Shown here one piece after another: positions 26,296-36,285 of a stretch of DNA of 64,000 nt. The position numbers were made by a program, and so were the translations under genes. The DNA lies in NCBI GenBank assembly GCA_018818785.1, contig JAHIRF010000006.1, positions 223,636 to 287,635 of the forward strand. Direction: 5' to 3'. The notes beneath the pieces were generated by a model. The model worked only from the letters and a program-made list of their open reading frames with translations, had not been told where the DNA came from and ran no database searches. Every line of letters starts with the position of its first letter. Position 1 is the first letter of the stretch. This DNA comes from Thermoplasmatota archaeon (GTDB lineage: Archaea; Thermoplasmatota; Thermoplasmata; UBA10834).

Positions 26296-26895
26296 ATGGC
26301 TAACGATGAGACAAATGATACTGAGCACGCCGGCTCGAAGGAGGGGTGTGGTTCCGATGAGAAAGTCCCTCAGATACAGGACCCAGTATCAGAGTTGGAG
26401 AGAAGGATAGAGGACTTGACCGATACTCTTTTGCGTCTCCAGGCAGATTTCGACAACTATAAGAAGCGCGTCGCGAAGGAATGGAATGAGAGGGCAAGGA
26501 CCGCGACTGAGGGGCTGGTGCGCGACCTGCTCCCCGTACTGGACACCTTTGACAAGGCCTTCGAGGATACACAGAAGACCGATGATGCAGTTCATGACAG
26601 GAAAGGGCTCGAAGGGATCCATAGACAACTCCTGCAGATCATCCAGAGGCAAGGTTTGAGAGAGATAAGAACCGATTGCAGGTTCGATCCGTTCGAGCAT
26701 GAAGCACTGATGCGAGCAGAATCCGAGGATGCAGATGACGGAAAGATACTCGAGGTGTACCAGAAAGGATACAGCCTCGGAGGGAAGGTCATCAGACCGG
26801 CCAAAGTGAAAGTAGCCAAGAGGACCGAACTGGCTGAAATCACCGGACCGGACAATGATAATCACGATAATCCAGATGACGAGAAATCAGAATAG
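26296..26895 (+). CDS. grpE: GrpE nucleotide-exchange factor
   Basis: 199 aa from ATG 26296, about eight bases after GGAGG. Acidic N-terminus, a long coiled coil at about 30-90 (LTDTLLRLQADFDNYKKRVAKE), and a beta domain with EHEALMRAESED and VLEVYQKGYSL-like block. It exchanges ADP from DnaK. First gene of grpE-dnaK-dnaJ. A CTTAAACC promoter-like box lies at about 26234. Confidence 0.94.
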   Translation: MANDETNDTEHAGSKEGCGSDEKVPQIQDPVSELERRIEDLTDTLLRLQADFDNYKKRVAKEWNERARTATEGLVRDLLPVLDTFDKAFEDTQKTDDAVHDRKGLEGIHRQLLQIIQRQGLREIRTDCRFDPFEHEALMRAESEDADDGKILEVYQKGYSLGGKVIRPAKVKVAKRTELAEITGPDNDNHDNPDDEKSE

Positions 26896-26924
26896 GACAG
26901 AAGAAATAGAGAGGTGAGTGAAGA

Positions 26925-28805
26925 ATGGCAGAATCTAAGACCAAGGTCATAGGAATAGACCTGGGCACGAGCAATTCGGCAGCTGCTGTGGTAGAGGGCG
27001 GCAGGCCGACGATAATACCGAGTGCAGAGGGAACCAGCTTGGGAGGCAAGGCGTTCCCGTCGTATGTCGCTTTCACGAAGGACGGGCAGATGCTGGTAGG
27101 CGAACCAGCCAGGAGACAGGCGGTCTCCAACCCGGAAGGAACGATAATGGCGATCAAGCGGAAGATGGGGACGGACTACAAAACCAAAGTGCACGGAAAG
27201 GAGTACACGCCCCAACAGATATCCGCGTTCATACTGCAGAAGATAAAGCGCGATGCTGAAGCGTACCTCGGCACAAAGGTCGAGAAGGCAGTCATCACCG
27301 TCCCGGCATACTTCAACGATAACCAGAGACAGGCGACCAAGGATGCGGGAATGATAGCTGGCCTCGATGTGGTGAGGATAATCAACGAACCAACCGCGGC
27401 TGCCCTGGCATACGGACTGGACAAGTCCGAAAAGGAACAGAAGATACTCGTCTTCGATCTGGGCGGCGGCACACTCGACGTCACCATAATGGAGTTCGGC
27501 GATGGAGTCTTCGAAGTCATATCCACGAGCGGTGACACCCAGCTGGGCGGTACCGACATGGACAACACGATGGTGGATTACATCGCCAAGGAGTTCAAGG
27601 CAGATTCCAGCATGGATATCACAAAGGACAAGATGGCGATGCAGAGGGTCAGAGAGGCGGCAGAGAAGGCAAAAATAGAGCTATCCTCCACGCTCGAGAC
27701 GGAAATAAACCTTCCATATCTCAGCGCTGACTCTTCGGGGCCGAGGCACCTTACCATGAAGCTCACAAGGGCTAAGCTGGAAGAGCTGGTCAAGCCAGTT
27801 GTGGATAAGTGCCGTGGACCGACTATGCAGGCGCTTGAGGATGGGAAGCTGAGTGCAGACAAGATAGACAAGGTCATATTGGTAGGCGGTCCAACGAGGA
27901 TGCCCATCGTACATAGGTTCGTCGAGGGAGTCGTCGGGCCCAAGATCGTGAGAGGTGTGGACCCGATGGAATGCGTCGCCATGGGTGCTTCCATACAGGC
28001 AGGCATAATCGAGGGAAGTGTCACAGACATACTACTGCTCGATGTGACGCCTCTGTCACTGGGCGTCGAGACCCTCGGAGGAGTGTCCCACAAACTCATC
28101 GAAAGGAACACTACCATACCGACGAGGAAGAGCGAAGTCTTCTCCACAGCTGCGGACGGGCAGACAAGCGTCGAGATCCATGTCTTACAGGGAGAGAGAC
28201 CGATGGCTGCAGATAATGTCACGCTTGGTAACTTCCACCTTATAGGAATACCTCCGGCCCCGAGGGGTTTGCCCCAGATAGAGGTCACCTTCGACATCGA
28301 TGCCAATGGCATAATCGATGTCAGCGCGAAGGATCGAGGAACCGGCAAGGAGCAGAAGATAACTATCACAGCAACAACGAAGCTCGGCAAGGAAGACATC
28401 GACAAGATGGTCAAAGACGCAGAGAGATTCGCGGACGAGGATCTCAAGCGTAAGGAGAAGGCGGAACTGAGGAACAAGGCTGAGCAGAGGACATACGAGG
28501 TAACGCACATCCTGGAAGAGATGGGAGATAAGGTGCCACAGGACCTCAAGGAGAGCTTGACCAAATTATCCGAGGAGGTCAAGACCGCTCTGGCAGGCGA
28601 CGATCTGGAAATCATCAAGCAGAAGCTGGAGGAGCTAGACAAGGCTCTGCTGGAGATCGGCAAGAAGGTCTATGAGACCGCTCAGCAGGCGGCATCCCAA
28701 GAGCCCCAGACGCCTCCACCCAGTGGAGACGAGCAATCAGGTGGCGGTGATGACGGTTATGTGGACGCTGAGTACAAGATCGTCGACGATGATGACAAGA
28801 AGTGA
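26925..28805 (+). CDS. dnaK: Hsp70 chaperone DnaK
   Basis: 626 aa. ATPase domain: [17 protein letters not shown] at 10-25, phosphate 2 [15 protein letters not shown] near 190, adenosine VGGPTRMP near 325. Substrate domain from about 375 ([17 protein letters not shown]), helical lid to 600, and a disordered acidic tail ending IVDDDDKK. The 24-residue loop present in Gram-negative DnaK after residue 70 appears absent, as in archaeal and Gram-positive proteins. RBS GAGAGGTG precedes. Confidence 0.97.
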   Translation: MAESKTKVIGIDLGTSNSAAAVVEGGRPTIIPSAEGTSLGGKAFPSYVAFTKDGQMLVGEPARRQAVSNPEGTIMAIKRKMGTDYKTKVHGKEYTPQQISAFILQKIKRDAEAYLGTKVEKAVITVPAYFNDNQRQATKDAGMIAGLDVVRIINEPTAAALAYGLDKSEKEQKILVFDLGGGTLDVTIMEFGDGVFEVISTSGDTQLGGTDMDNTMVDYIAKEFKADSSMDITKDKMAMQRVREAAEKAKIELSSTLETEINLPYLSADSSGPRHLTMKLTRAKLEELVKPVVDKCRGPTMQALEDGKLSADKIDKVILVGGPTRMPIVHRFVEGVVGPKIVRGVDPMECVAMGASIQAGIIEGSVTDILLLDVTPLSLGVETLGGVSHKLIERNTTIPTRKSEVFSTAADGQTSVEIHVLQGERPMAADNVTLGNFHLIGIPPAPRGLPQIEVTFDIDANGIIDVSAKDRGTGKEQKITITATTKLGKEDIDKMVKDAERFADEDLKRKEKAELRNKAEQRTYEVTHILEEMGDKVPQDLKESLTKLSEEVKTALAGDDLEIIKQKLEELDKALLEIGKKVYETAQQAASQEPQTPPPSGDEQSGGGDDGYVDAEYKIVDDDDKK

Positions 28806-28810
28806 CCCAA

Positions 28811-28824
28811 ACCTCTTTTTCCTA
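28811..28824 (+). terminator. Possible oligo-T stop after dnaK
   Basis: CCTCTTTTTCCTAT follows the dnaK stop by a few bases. Archaeal polymerases can stop at T runs without a hairpin. dnaJ starts 60 bases on, so partial read-through is possible. Confidence 0.3.
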
Positions 28825-28881
28825 TTTCCTCATTCTCTCGACCAGAATCGACTGAGAATGTAATGAGACGGTGATGATGCG

Positions 28882-30036
28882 ATGGTCCAGAAGAGAGACT
28901 ACTACGAGGTACTAGGGGTATCTCGAAACGCCGCGAAGGATGAAATCAAAAAGGCGTACAGAAAACTGGCCATGAAGTATCATCCTGACACCAACAAGGA
29001 GGATCCAAAGCAGGCAGAGGAGAAGTTCAAGGAACTCTCTGAAGCCTACGAGGTCCTCGCAGACGATGATAAGAAGACCAGATACGACCAGTACGGACAT
29101 GAAGGCGTCCAGAGCACATTCAGAGACGGCGGTTTCGACTGGTCGGATTTCACACACTTCGGGGATATCAGCGACATATTCGGTAATTTCTCAGGCTTTG
29201 GCGGGAGCATTTTCGATCAGTTCTTCGGCGGAGGGATGAGACGAACAGGCCCCGTCGAAGGTAGGTCTCTCAGATACGACATCGACATACCTCTTGAGGA
29301 AGCGGCGACTGGAATCGAGAAGGAGATCAGGGTACCGCACAGCATCGCCTGCAAGACCTGTGGTGGTATCGGCGCCAAGAAGGAGGACGTCAAGACATGT
29401 CCGACCTGCAAGGGCGCGGGACAGGTCCAGAGAGCGCAAAAGCGCGGAAACACATCTTTTGTGACCATCGCCAATTGTCCGACCTGCAGAGGGAGAGGAA
29501 ACCAAATCACGAAGAACTGTCCAGATTGCCAGGGACATGGAGCTGTCCAGACCACATCGACCTTGAAGGTATCGATCCCGAAGGGTGCCGAAGAGGGCAT
29601 GCGCCTTAGGATAAGAGGGGCTGGCGAGGCCGGCCCCAACGGAGGCCCGCCAGGGGACCTGTATATCATAATCCATATCGACGAGCATTCCGTGTTCGCA
29701 CGGGATGGAAGAGACCTATGGCTGGAGACACCGATCACTTTCACACAGGCGGCTCTGGGAGCACAGATCGACGTGCCCACGCTCAATGGGACCGCGAGAG
29801 TCACGGTACCACCAGGAACTCAGACGGGCACCGTTTTCAGACTCAAAGGAAAGGGCGTGCCGGACCTGAGAGGCTACGGCGAGGGGGACGAATTCGTGAA
29901 GGTCACTGTCCAGATACCGACCAAGTTGTCATCTGAACAGAAGGATCTCATGAAGCGACTAGGGGACTCACTCGGTGATTATGGCCGAGGGGGCACGAAG
30001 AAAAACAGATTCAGCAAGTTCGGTCGGAAGACATGA
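28882..30036 (+). CDS. dnaJ: Hsp40 co-chaperone DnaJ
   Basis: 384 aa. J domain 6-70 with H34-P35-D36, Gly/Phe region 85-115, four zinc motifs CxxCxGxG-like ([32 protein letters not shown]) at about 155-220, and the C-terminal substrate domain. It stimulates DnaK ATPase and binds unfolded proteins. Full bacterial-type DnaJ, the last gene of the chaperone cluster. Confidence 0.96.
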   Translation: MVQKRDYYEVLGVSRNAAKDEIKKAYRKLAMKYHPDTNKEDPKQAEEKFKELSEAYEVLADDDKKTRYDQYGHEGVQSTFRDGGFDWSDFTHFGDISDIFGNFSGFGGSIFDQFFGGGMRRTGPVEGRSLRYDIDIPLEEAATGIEKEIRVPHSIACKTCGGIGAKKEDVKTCPTCKGAGQVQRAQKRGNTSFVTIANCPTCRGRGNQITKNCPDCQGHGAVQTTSTLKVSIPKGAEEGMRLRIRGAGEAGPNGGPPGDLYIIIHIDEHSVFARDGRDLWLETPITFTQAALGAQIDVPTLNGTARVTVPPGTQTGTVFRLKGKGVPDLRGYGEGDEFVKVTVQIPTKLSSEQKDLMKRLGDSLGDYGRGGTKKNRFSKFGRKT

Positions 30037-30242
30037 ACGAGAACCGCTCTTACACTGAGGTACAGAGCAGATAGACGTCAGAGAATCGAACCGTGCTCGG
30101 GAGAGATCCGTAACATCCAGAGATTGAGCAGACTGGAGAGCGATGGATCCATCACAGTCTCCAAGAACCTCGCCCCCTGGTCGATGGTGGGCACATCTGG
30201 CTCACGGAAGCAATCGAATTGCGGAAGAACGGCGATCACCAG

Positions 30243-31202
30243 CTAGAACAGATGGTCGTCCGTCAGGCGGGACTCCCCGCCGACACCGCATCTGATGATC
30301 TCAAGACCCGCATCCTTCAATCTTGTCTCAACCTCGGCGATATGCTCTGGATGTGTGTTGACGTATACGGTGGCGCCAGTATCTATCGAGAAGTATGCGG
30401 GGACCCCTTCGGACCGCATCTTCCTGACCTCGAGTATCACCTTCACCGTCTCTGGTCTCCAAAGGATCGTCTCATCTATGCCGGTCATCGTTATTCCGTG
30501 CAGGATCAGAGAGTCCCTCTCAGCCAGCATCCCTATGCGGTCGATATCCCTCTTCGTGATGGCGTTCTCCATCTCTGAGAGGGCGCCGTGGACGTATGCA
30601 AGCCGCGAATGGAAGAAGGGTGATCCCAGCACCGATCTATGCGCATTCTCCGTGTACTTGAAAGCGGGGATGAGAGCTACCAGGATCCCCATCTCGAAAT
30701 CCTCGGACGCGATCTGGTATGAATACGATTCCTCATCATCATGGCCAGCCTTCCATCTGGAGAATCCTCCGGTGACGGAGCGCGATGCGGATCCTGCGCC
30801 ACGACGCGCAATGATGGAAATCTGTTCAAGGGACAGATCCAGCTTTGCAGCATCGCATGAAGCTACTGCGAGCGCAGCGAATCCTGAGGCAGACGACCCC
30901 AACCCCACGTTCGATGGAAAGTTATTCTTCGAGACCATCCTGAAATGGTCTTCGATACTGGCTCTCGCCCGTACGACATCAACGACTGAAAGTACCCTCT
31001 CGAGCTCCCTCCCAGTCAGAGTGCGTGAGTCGACCTCCGCCACATCCTCTTCGAAATCGCCGAATTCAATAGTTGTGTGGCTTGCTGTGGGAGACGTCGA
31101 GACTGATATAGAATCGTGATATGGCAGTCGGAGCTGCTCGTCCTTAAGTCCGTGATATTTGATTAGCCCTTGAATCGGATACGCCATGGCTGATGATTTC
31201 AT
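30243..31202 (-). CDS. Phosphomevalonate (or bisphosphomevalonate) decarboxylase
   Basis: 319 aa GHMP-superfamily protein. The start AMAYPIQGLIKYHG and PYHDSIS closely follow the haloarchaeal mevalonate-5-phosphate decarboxylase as I recall it. SKNNFPSNVGLGSSASGFAALA is the phosphate loop, and FSIDTGATVYVNT is the family C-terminal block. The family decarboxylates mevalonate phosphates to isopentenyl phosphate or, in Thermoplasma, acts on the 3,5-bisphosphate. Which substrate applies here cannot be read from sequence by eye. Ten bases separate it from archease. Confidence 0.85.
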   Translation of the reverse strand: MKSSAMAYPIQGLIKYHGLKDEQLRLPYHDSISVSTSPTASHTTIEFGDFEEDVAEVDSRTLTGRELERVLSVVDVVRARASIEDHFRMVSKNNFPSNVGLGSSASGFAALAVASCDAAKLDLSLEQISIIARRGAGSASRSVTGGFSRWKAGHDDEESYSYQIASEDFEMGILVALIPAFKYTENAHRSVLGSPFFHSRLAYVHGALSEMENAITKRDIDRIGMLAERDSLILHGITMTGIDETILWRPETVKVILEVRKMRSEGVPAYFSIDTGATVYVNTHPEHIAEVETRLKDAGLEIIRCGVGGESRLTDDHLF

Positions 31203-31211
31203 CGTCTCACC

Positions 31212-31616
31212 TCACACATCGAAGAGTACGACCAGTGTCTTATGAGCATCATTGAATTCTAGCTTGTGATACGTCACACCCTTGACGACAGAACGTTTCG
31301 TATGTCGCTCGTCATCGAATTCCTCTCCATGGATATGTGCATCCAGTTTGTTTCCATCCAAGATGATGTCGAACCTGCTGAACACCAAGTTCTCGGCATC
31401 ATGCAAGAAGAGCAGTTCCTGCAAGAAGTCGACGAGAAGCTGTTCCCTTGTTCCTGCTTCAATCTGTATCCTCATCTCACCAGTCGGCTGTATCTTGCTC
31501 ACATCGGTCATCTGATCGAACAAAGCGTATGCCGCGTTCGCGAATCTCTCCTCCAAGGTCTCTCCATGGGCTTCGACCATCGCGTCGGCAGTGTGTTCCA
31601 ACAGCCTGTATCTCAT
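31212..31616 (-). CDS. Archease
   Basis: 134 aa from ATG 31616 (MRYRLLEHTADAMVEAHG), matching the usual 135-140 residues; the open frame extends 31 codons more without similarity. Conserved acidic metal residues include D near the start (HTAD) and the C-terminal VVLFDV. Archease speeds and widens the RtcB tRNA ligase reaction and can act on tRNA methyltransferases. The rtcB gene is not in the window. Confidence 0.92.
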   Translation of the reverse strand: MRYRLLEHTADAMVEAHGETLEERFANAAYALFDQMTDVSKIQPTGEMRIQIEAGTREQLLVDFLQELLFLHDAENLVFSRFDIILDGNKLDAHIHGEEFDDERHTKRSVVKGVTYHKLEFNDAHKTLVVLFDV

Positions 31617-31650
31617 GCAGATTGACAGTGGACTTGAGCATATATCAACT

Positions 31651-32334
31651 CTATGCTTCAAACCGTGATTGGTGATGATCACATAGGTGAGATATCTGGC
31701 ATTGCTCACATCGAGGGTTCTGAGACCTGCATATTGCCCGTCCGTGTTCGATCAGATTGATGTGGAAGGGATAGAACCTCCGTAAAGGCACAATCTTCGC
31801 AAGCTCCTCCTGGGCAGACTCCCTGGAGGTCTTCTCGCAGATCAATCCGAGCCTACGGGACACTCTATGTACGTGAGTGTCGACGGGGAATGCAGGCATT
31901 CCCAGTGAGAACAGCAGAACAATCGCACGAGTCTTTGGTCCCACGCCTTTCATTCCAGCAAGCCATCTGTCCGCCCCTGAAGGCGTCATCTGCCTTAGAA
32001 AACTCAGCTCTAGCTCTCCCCGCTCGGAGCGAATATACTCAAGGGCATCCAATATCCTATGCGCCTTGATTTCGGCTAACCCCCCTGAGCGAATTATCTT
32101 GGCGATTCTCGCTGGATCCTCGCGCTCCATGGACTCCCATGTCGGATACTCCTTCTTCAGGGCCAGGTAGCTCCTATGAGAATTGAGATCGGTCGTATTC
32201 TGAGAGAGTATGGTCTCGACCAGGGTATCGAGTGGATCATCATTTGGGACAACCTTGTCGTCACCATAGCATTTTACGAGCAGACTGTCGATCTCAGCCG
32301 CCTTTTTCTTCGCATCTCGTCGTGATGCCTGCAT
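31651..32334 (-). CDS. nth: Endonuclease III
   Basis: 227 aa. HhH-GPD glycosylase/AP lyase that removes oxidised pyrimidines. K134 in MKGVGPKTR is the lyase lysine and D152 in FPVDTHVHR the catalytic acid. A [4Fe-4S] site ends the protein: C-x6-C-x2-C-x5-C in CRSQNPRCEQCQISHLC. Compare the lysine-less relative at 45182. It lies next to tldE and archease on the same strand. Confidence 0.93.
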   Translation of the reverse strand: MQASRRDAKKKAAEIDSLLVKCYGDDKVVPNDDPLDTLVETILSQNTTDLNSHRSYLALKKEYPTWESMEREDPARIAKIIRSGGLAEIKAHRILDALEYIRSERGELELSFLRQMTPSGADRWLAGMKGVGPKTRAIVLLFSLGMPAFPVDTHVHRVSRRLGLICEKTSRESAQEELAKIVPLRRFYPFHINLIEHGRAICRSQNPRCEQCQISHLCDHHQSRFEA

Positions 32335-32342
32335 CGATATCC

Positions 32343-33731
32343 TCAGCCAGTCGTCACTTTGACATTGCTGAATCTAATGCTAGGCATTAGATTATTGCCA
32401 TAATCCGTGATATCTGCACCTATCCGTGAGATTCCTTTGATGAGTTCCAACAGATTTCCAGATATCATGACTCCCCTCGCCCCACCGACTATCTGTCCCT
32501 TACGTATCTTCAGACCCGGGTTCGCAACGAAGGAGAAATCACCCGTCTCAAGATTGCTCGTATGGACGCCCTGACCAGACCATACGAGATATCCATCGTC
32601 GACCTCCGCAACAAGATCCTCGAGCATCCCACTGCCAGGTCGGATCTGGAGGTTCAGGGGAGATGAGGATACTGCCCCGGTTAGCTGGTTCCTGACAGCG
32701 TTCCCAGTCGATGACCTATGGGCCTTCGCGCCATAGTAGTTGTCCCAGACAAAACCGTTCACGACACCTTCTTTTATCAGCGTCTTCTTCTTCGTCGGCA
32801 TGCCTTCATCATCGAACTGCTTGGATCCGCCTGCACCACTTAGAACAGGATTATCATAGATCGTGAGTTCCTTGGGGGCAATCTGCTCCCCCAATAATTC
32901 CGATAGAAACGAATTCTTTCTAATGACGCTCTGGCCGGACAGGGATTTCTGCATCATTATGTTCAGAAGGCCGGAGTCACTGTCCCCGAGTGCGGCCGGA
33001 CTGAAAACTACATCACATTCACCGGTATGGGACCCTGCTATGACCGAGGATTTGAGTGCGATCTCGGCACTGTCCCGACCGATTTTCTCGAAGTCCATAT
33101 TCGTCGAACGAGACATCGATCCCTGAGCGGACTCCGCTGTGACCGAGGACCCACTTCCCCAGAGCGACACGCAGAAGGCCTGCAGTGCGGTCTCCCGCCT
33201 ATGAGCTTCTATTCCGGACGAATTGAGCACGCCTGTCGACTGGATTGAACATTCTACACCCCCAAGGGTGACGGAAATGGGTTCGGCGACCGATCGGGCA
33301 CCTTCTATCATCGTCTCGGCCATATCCTTAAGCCCGTTGAGTTCAAGAGAGATGAGTCCGGAATCGAACAGACCCTTGACCTCAGGATACTTGCCCTTCG
33401 AGCAGGGGAATCCAGGCCAATCCAAATCCGGTTGGTTAGAAGCTGTGAGCGCTTTCGCGCTGCGCATGCACTTCTCGATGTCCTTTGATCTGAACGAACT
33501 GCAGAATGATGCGCCTGCCCTGGCATCGCGGACCACCCTGATTGACAGACCCGTGCTCTCGACGACAGTAGCCGAGTTGATACGGTTCGTATCAATCATC
33601 AGGCATCGGGAGGATTTGGAATACGCGAAGGCTTCGAACTCATTCAAGCCCAGCCTTCTCGCATGATCAGGGATGGTTTCAAGGACTTCTCTCAACTGGG
33701 TCTCCTGCCCGAGCGGTTTGAGGGTCATCAT
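32343..33731 (-). CDS. tldE: TldE/PmbA-family metalloprotease subunit
   Basis: 462 aa. Start ATG 33731 overlaps the tldD stop as ATGA, the usual coupled arrangement, so the longer open frame upstream is ignored. It belongs to the TldE/PmbA half of the TldD/TldE protease, which lacks the metal motif. Key blocks are FDDEGMPTKKKTLIKEG and NLQIRPGSG near the C-terminus. It partners TldD in cleaving unfolded peptides inside the cell. Confidence 0.93.
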   Translation of the reverse strand: MMTLKPLGQETQLREVLETIPDHARRLGLNEFEAFAYSKSSRCLMIDTNRINSATVVESTGLSIRVVRDARAGASFCSSFRSKDIEKCMRSAKALTASNQPDLDWPGFPCSKGKYPEVKGLFDSGLISLELNGLKDMAETMIEGARSVAEPISVTLGGVECSIQSTGVLNSSGIEAHRRETALQAFCVSLWGSGSSVTAESAQGSMSRSTNMDFEKIGRDSAEIALKSSVIAGSHTGECDVVFSPAALGDSDSGLLNIMMQKSLSGQSVIRKNSFLSELLGEQIAPKELTIYDNPVLSGAGGSKQFDDEGMPTKKKTLIKEGVVNGFVWDNYYGAKAHRSSTGNAVRNQLTGAVSSSPLNLQIRPGSGMLEDLVAEVDDGYLVWSGQGVHTSNLETGDFSFVANPGLKIRKGQIVGGARGVMISGNLLELIKGISRIGADITDYGNNLMPSIRFSNVKVTTG

Positions 33732-35128
33732 CCAGACCCCCCGAAGACGATAGCTCCTTTCTTCAGACTCATATGAGGACCACCATCGCTGGTCGCCATA
33801 TACTGGAATAATTTCCCGCAATAACTCGATTCGATTTCGAAATCATCTCCAAGGCCGTCGATCATCTGCAACGAATCGACTGCAATCCCGCTGAACGCGA
33901 GGTCGCGGACCGGCTTTGATATCTCGCCATCACGAATCTCATAGCATTCTTGGATACCGACCTGAAAACTCGAATTGGTCTCGGTCTGGCCACCTTTGAC
34001 GTCCACACAATAGTAACCGAACTTCTTGTCCTCAAGTAATTCATCGAGAGACATGTCGCCCCCTGCAAAGTATGTGTTCCTCATCCTGATTATTGGGGGC
34101 ACCCGGTAGGATTCCGCTCGTGCGTTTCCTGTTGGAGGGGTCCCGAGGCGGGCAGCCCATTCTCGGTCCGTCATCTGCTCGCCCAGAACCCCGTTCCGTA
34201 TCAGGACCGCATCTCTCGCAATCACACCCTCGTCATCAATCTTGATGTTGCCAAAACCATCGTTGATTGACGGAGAATCTAGTATCGTGATGTTCTCCGG
34301 AGCAACCCGCTTTCCTTCAAGGTCACCGAAGGCACCGGTGGAGAAGGAATCCGCTTCGGCAAGATGTCCGAGCGCCTCATGGGCGAGCATGCCAACGACT
34401 CTTGGGGAAAGGATGCACGGAAATGTCCCGCGTTTCGCAGGAATTCCATTCATCTGACCCTGAATACGTTTCACCAGTCTATCAGTTATCGTTTTCGCAG
34501 TCTCTTTCTTCTCGAAGAAGTCCCAACCACGAGTCACTGTTCCCACTTCGTCCCTGGACGAAACGGAACGACCAGCGACCCGCCCCGATGCGGAGGTCAT
34601 GAGACCTGCAAGTGAGACATCGGTCACAACACATGTCCCTTCACTGGTGACCAGCAGTTTCTGACCAGATGTATCACGATAATTCGTCACGGACGTCGTG
34701 ATCCTCGGATCGGAATGGATTATACCCAGACATATCTCCTTCAGGAACGAGATCTTTTCATCCATATCGATTTCTTGGAGAGGTTCCCGCGTGCGCGAAC
34801 GCACATGCCGCTGAATCGGCTTGATCTTACACAATTCGGCAGGAGCCTCACCGTCCCTAGGTGGGACCACTGATGCGGCTTTCGCAGCATTCCGTATGGT
34901 TGATTGGATGTCTCGGAAACCATCGGATACAGAGAAACCCCAGCAACCATTATTCAACACACGCGCGGAGTGCCCGGATTCATATCTGCGAGAAATGACT
35001 TCGACACCAGAATCGCATTGGTTGATCGCAGTGTGAACTGTGGATTCCGATCTCAATTCGACATAATCGAGGGAGCTGCATAATCGTGACCCCAAAGCTT
35101 TCGCCAGACGGTCAGAGAGGTCGTTCAT
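33728..35128 (-). CDS. tldD: TldD metalloprotease catalytic subunit
   Basis: 466 aa. HEALGH near residue 256 is the HExxxH zinc motif specific to TldD, followed by GDLEGKRVAPENITILDSP. Cys in YYCVDVKGGQT lies near the third metal-ligand region. It forms a heterodimer with TldE and degrades peptides threaded into the cavity. tldD and tldE are coupled by a four-base overlap. The start ATG is 35128. Confidence 0.94.
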   Translation of the reverse strand: MNDLSDRLAKALGSRLCSSLDYVELRSESTVHTAINQCDSGVEVISRRYESGHSARVLNNGCWGFSVSDGFRDIQSTIRNAAKAASVVPPRDGEAPAELCKIKPIQRHVRSRTREPLQEIDMDEKISFLKEICLGIIHSDPRITTSVTNYRDTSGQKLLVTSEGTCVVTDVSLAGLMTSASGRVAGRSVSSRDEVGTVTRGWDFFEKKETAKTITDRLVKRIQGQMNGIPAKRGTFPCILSPRVVGMLAHEALGHLAEADSFSTGAFGDLEGKRVAPENITILDSPSINDGFGNIKIDDEGVIARDAVLIRNGVLGEQMTDREWAARLGTPPTGNARAESYRVPPIIRMRNTYFAGGDMSLDELLEDKKFGYYCVDVKGGQTETNSSFQVGIQECYEIRDGEISKPVRDLAFSGIAVDSLQMIDGLGDDFEIESSYCGKLFQYMATSDGGPHMSLKKGAIVFGGSG

Positions 35129-35447
35129 CGAGAATAGGTACTATAGTTCCTATTCAAAAAGGATGCTACATAGATGCATATACCAGTTCAATGCAGGAAC
35201 GATGATTGTTGGCTCTGGTTCTGTCAATTATTGGGTGGTGGTCATCATGACCGCCCGACCGATCGATTCGTCCAATTCGGCTCCGACCGTACGCCCTTCG
35301 CTGGGTCGTAGAGGATCATCACCACGTCATGCTGGAACGCGCCGGGCCTGAACCGTAAGGCCCCTGCCACCCCTTCCGGGAAGGCTGTCTGCAGCAGGTT
35401 CATGCCGGCGTTGACATGCCTATATGCAGAACCGTTGCCTCTGAAAG
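35129..35447. other. Intergenic stretch, no firm gene
   Basis: Gap between the divergent tldD and nadX. On the minus strand a 52-codon frame (35245-35403) follows a TATA-like box that is shared with nadX, but there is no RBS and I see no similarity, so it is not called. Confidence 0.4.
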
Positions 35448-35456
35448 CTTTTATAT
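35448..35456 (+). promoter_or_regulatory. TATA box of nadX
   Basis: CTTTTATAT is centred 26 bases before the GTG at 35479, so the message should begin almost at the start codon (leaderless). This fixes the start better than the open frame, which runs 63 bases upstream. Confidence 0.6.
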
Positions 35457-35478
35457 CCCTCGGGATTTCCTCCAGAAC

Positions 35479-36285
35479 GTGAAGATCTGCGTCATCGGAT
35501 GTGGCGCGATTGGCACGACAATCGCGAAGGCAGTGGACGACTTCCCAGAGGTGGAAGTAACATATCTGACTGATCGGTCCCAGGAATGTGCGACCAGGCT
35601 TCAGGAGCATACGAAGAAGGTTGTCTATGTTCCAGATATTGTGCCAATCCTTGGGGAGATCGGATTGGTGGCCGAGGCTGCCAGTCAAGACGCTGCCAGA
35701 TATTATGTGCCCCTCGCTCTTTCAGCAGGGGTGAATGTTCTAGTCATGAGCGTCGGAGTCTTCCAGGACGAGGAGTTCCAGGCGGACACTCACCGATTAT
35801 CGAAGCGAAAGGGTGCCAAAATATTCATCCCGAGCGGGGCCATAGGAGGGATCGACGCTCTTTCCTCGGCGAGCATGGAGGAGATAGATGAGGTGACGCT
35901 CACGACTACGAAACCTCCATCGGCCTTCGGTCCCAGCGCATATCTGGAATCCAGGGGGATCATCCCCTCAGAAATCCGCGTAAGGACGGAGCTGTTCCAC
36001 GGTTCTGCCAGGGAGGCGGTCAAACACTTCCCCCAGAACATCAATATCGCTGCCACGATATCGCTTGCAGGGGTCGGTTTCGAGAAAACCACGATAAGAA
36101 TAGTCTGCGACCCGCAGGTAAAGACCAACGAGCACAATTTGAGGGCGAAGGGAAAGTTCGGCGAACTGGACGTGGTCACGAGAAACCTACCATCGCCGCG
36201 CAATCCGAAGACGAGTTACCTGGCAGCATTGTCCGCAATATCGGCCATACGGAAGATCACGGGACATATGTGGGTTGGAGTCTAG
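35479..36285 (+). CDS. nadX: L-aspartate dehydrogenase
   Basis: 268 aa from GTG 35479. The Rossmann motif is VIGCGAIGTTIA at the start. IFIPSGAIGGIDAL near residue 120 and FPQNINIAATISLAG near 195 are signatures of aspartate dehydrogenases of the NAD-synthesis type, which make iminoaspartate for NadA. nadA and nadC are not in the window. It overlaps the M24 peptidase by 11 bases. Confidence 0.92.
   Translation: MKICVIGCGAIGTTIAKAVDDFPEVEVTYLTDRSQECATRLQEHTKKVVYVPDIVPILGEIGLVAEAASQDAARYYVPLALSAGVNVLVMSVGVFQDEEFQADTHRLSKRKGAKIFIPSGAIGGIDALSSASMEEIDEVTLTTTKPPSAFGPSAYLESRGIIPSEIRVRTELFHGSAREAVKHFPQNINIAATISLAGVGFEKTTIRIVCDPQVKTNEHNLRAKGKFGELDVVTRNLPSPRNPKTSYLAALSAISAIRKITGHMWVGV

Noticed and set aside
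30219..30578. 119-codon plus-strand frame
   Set aside because: It overlaps the decarboxylase gene antisense. The decarboxylase has clear family motifs, and this frame has a TTG start with no RBS.
35245..35403. 52-codon minus-strand frame with a TATA-like box
   Set aside because: The TATA box is better explained by nadX on the other strand. No RBS and no recognised similarity, so not called.
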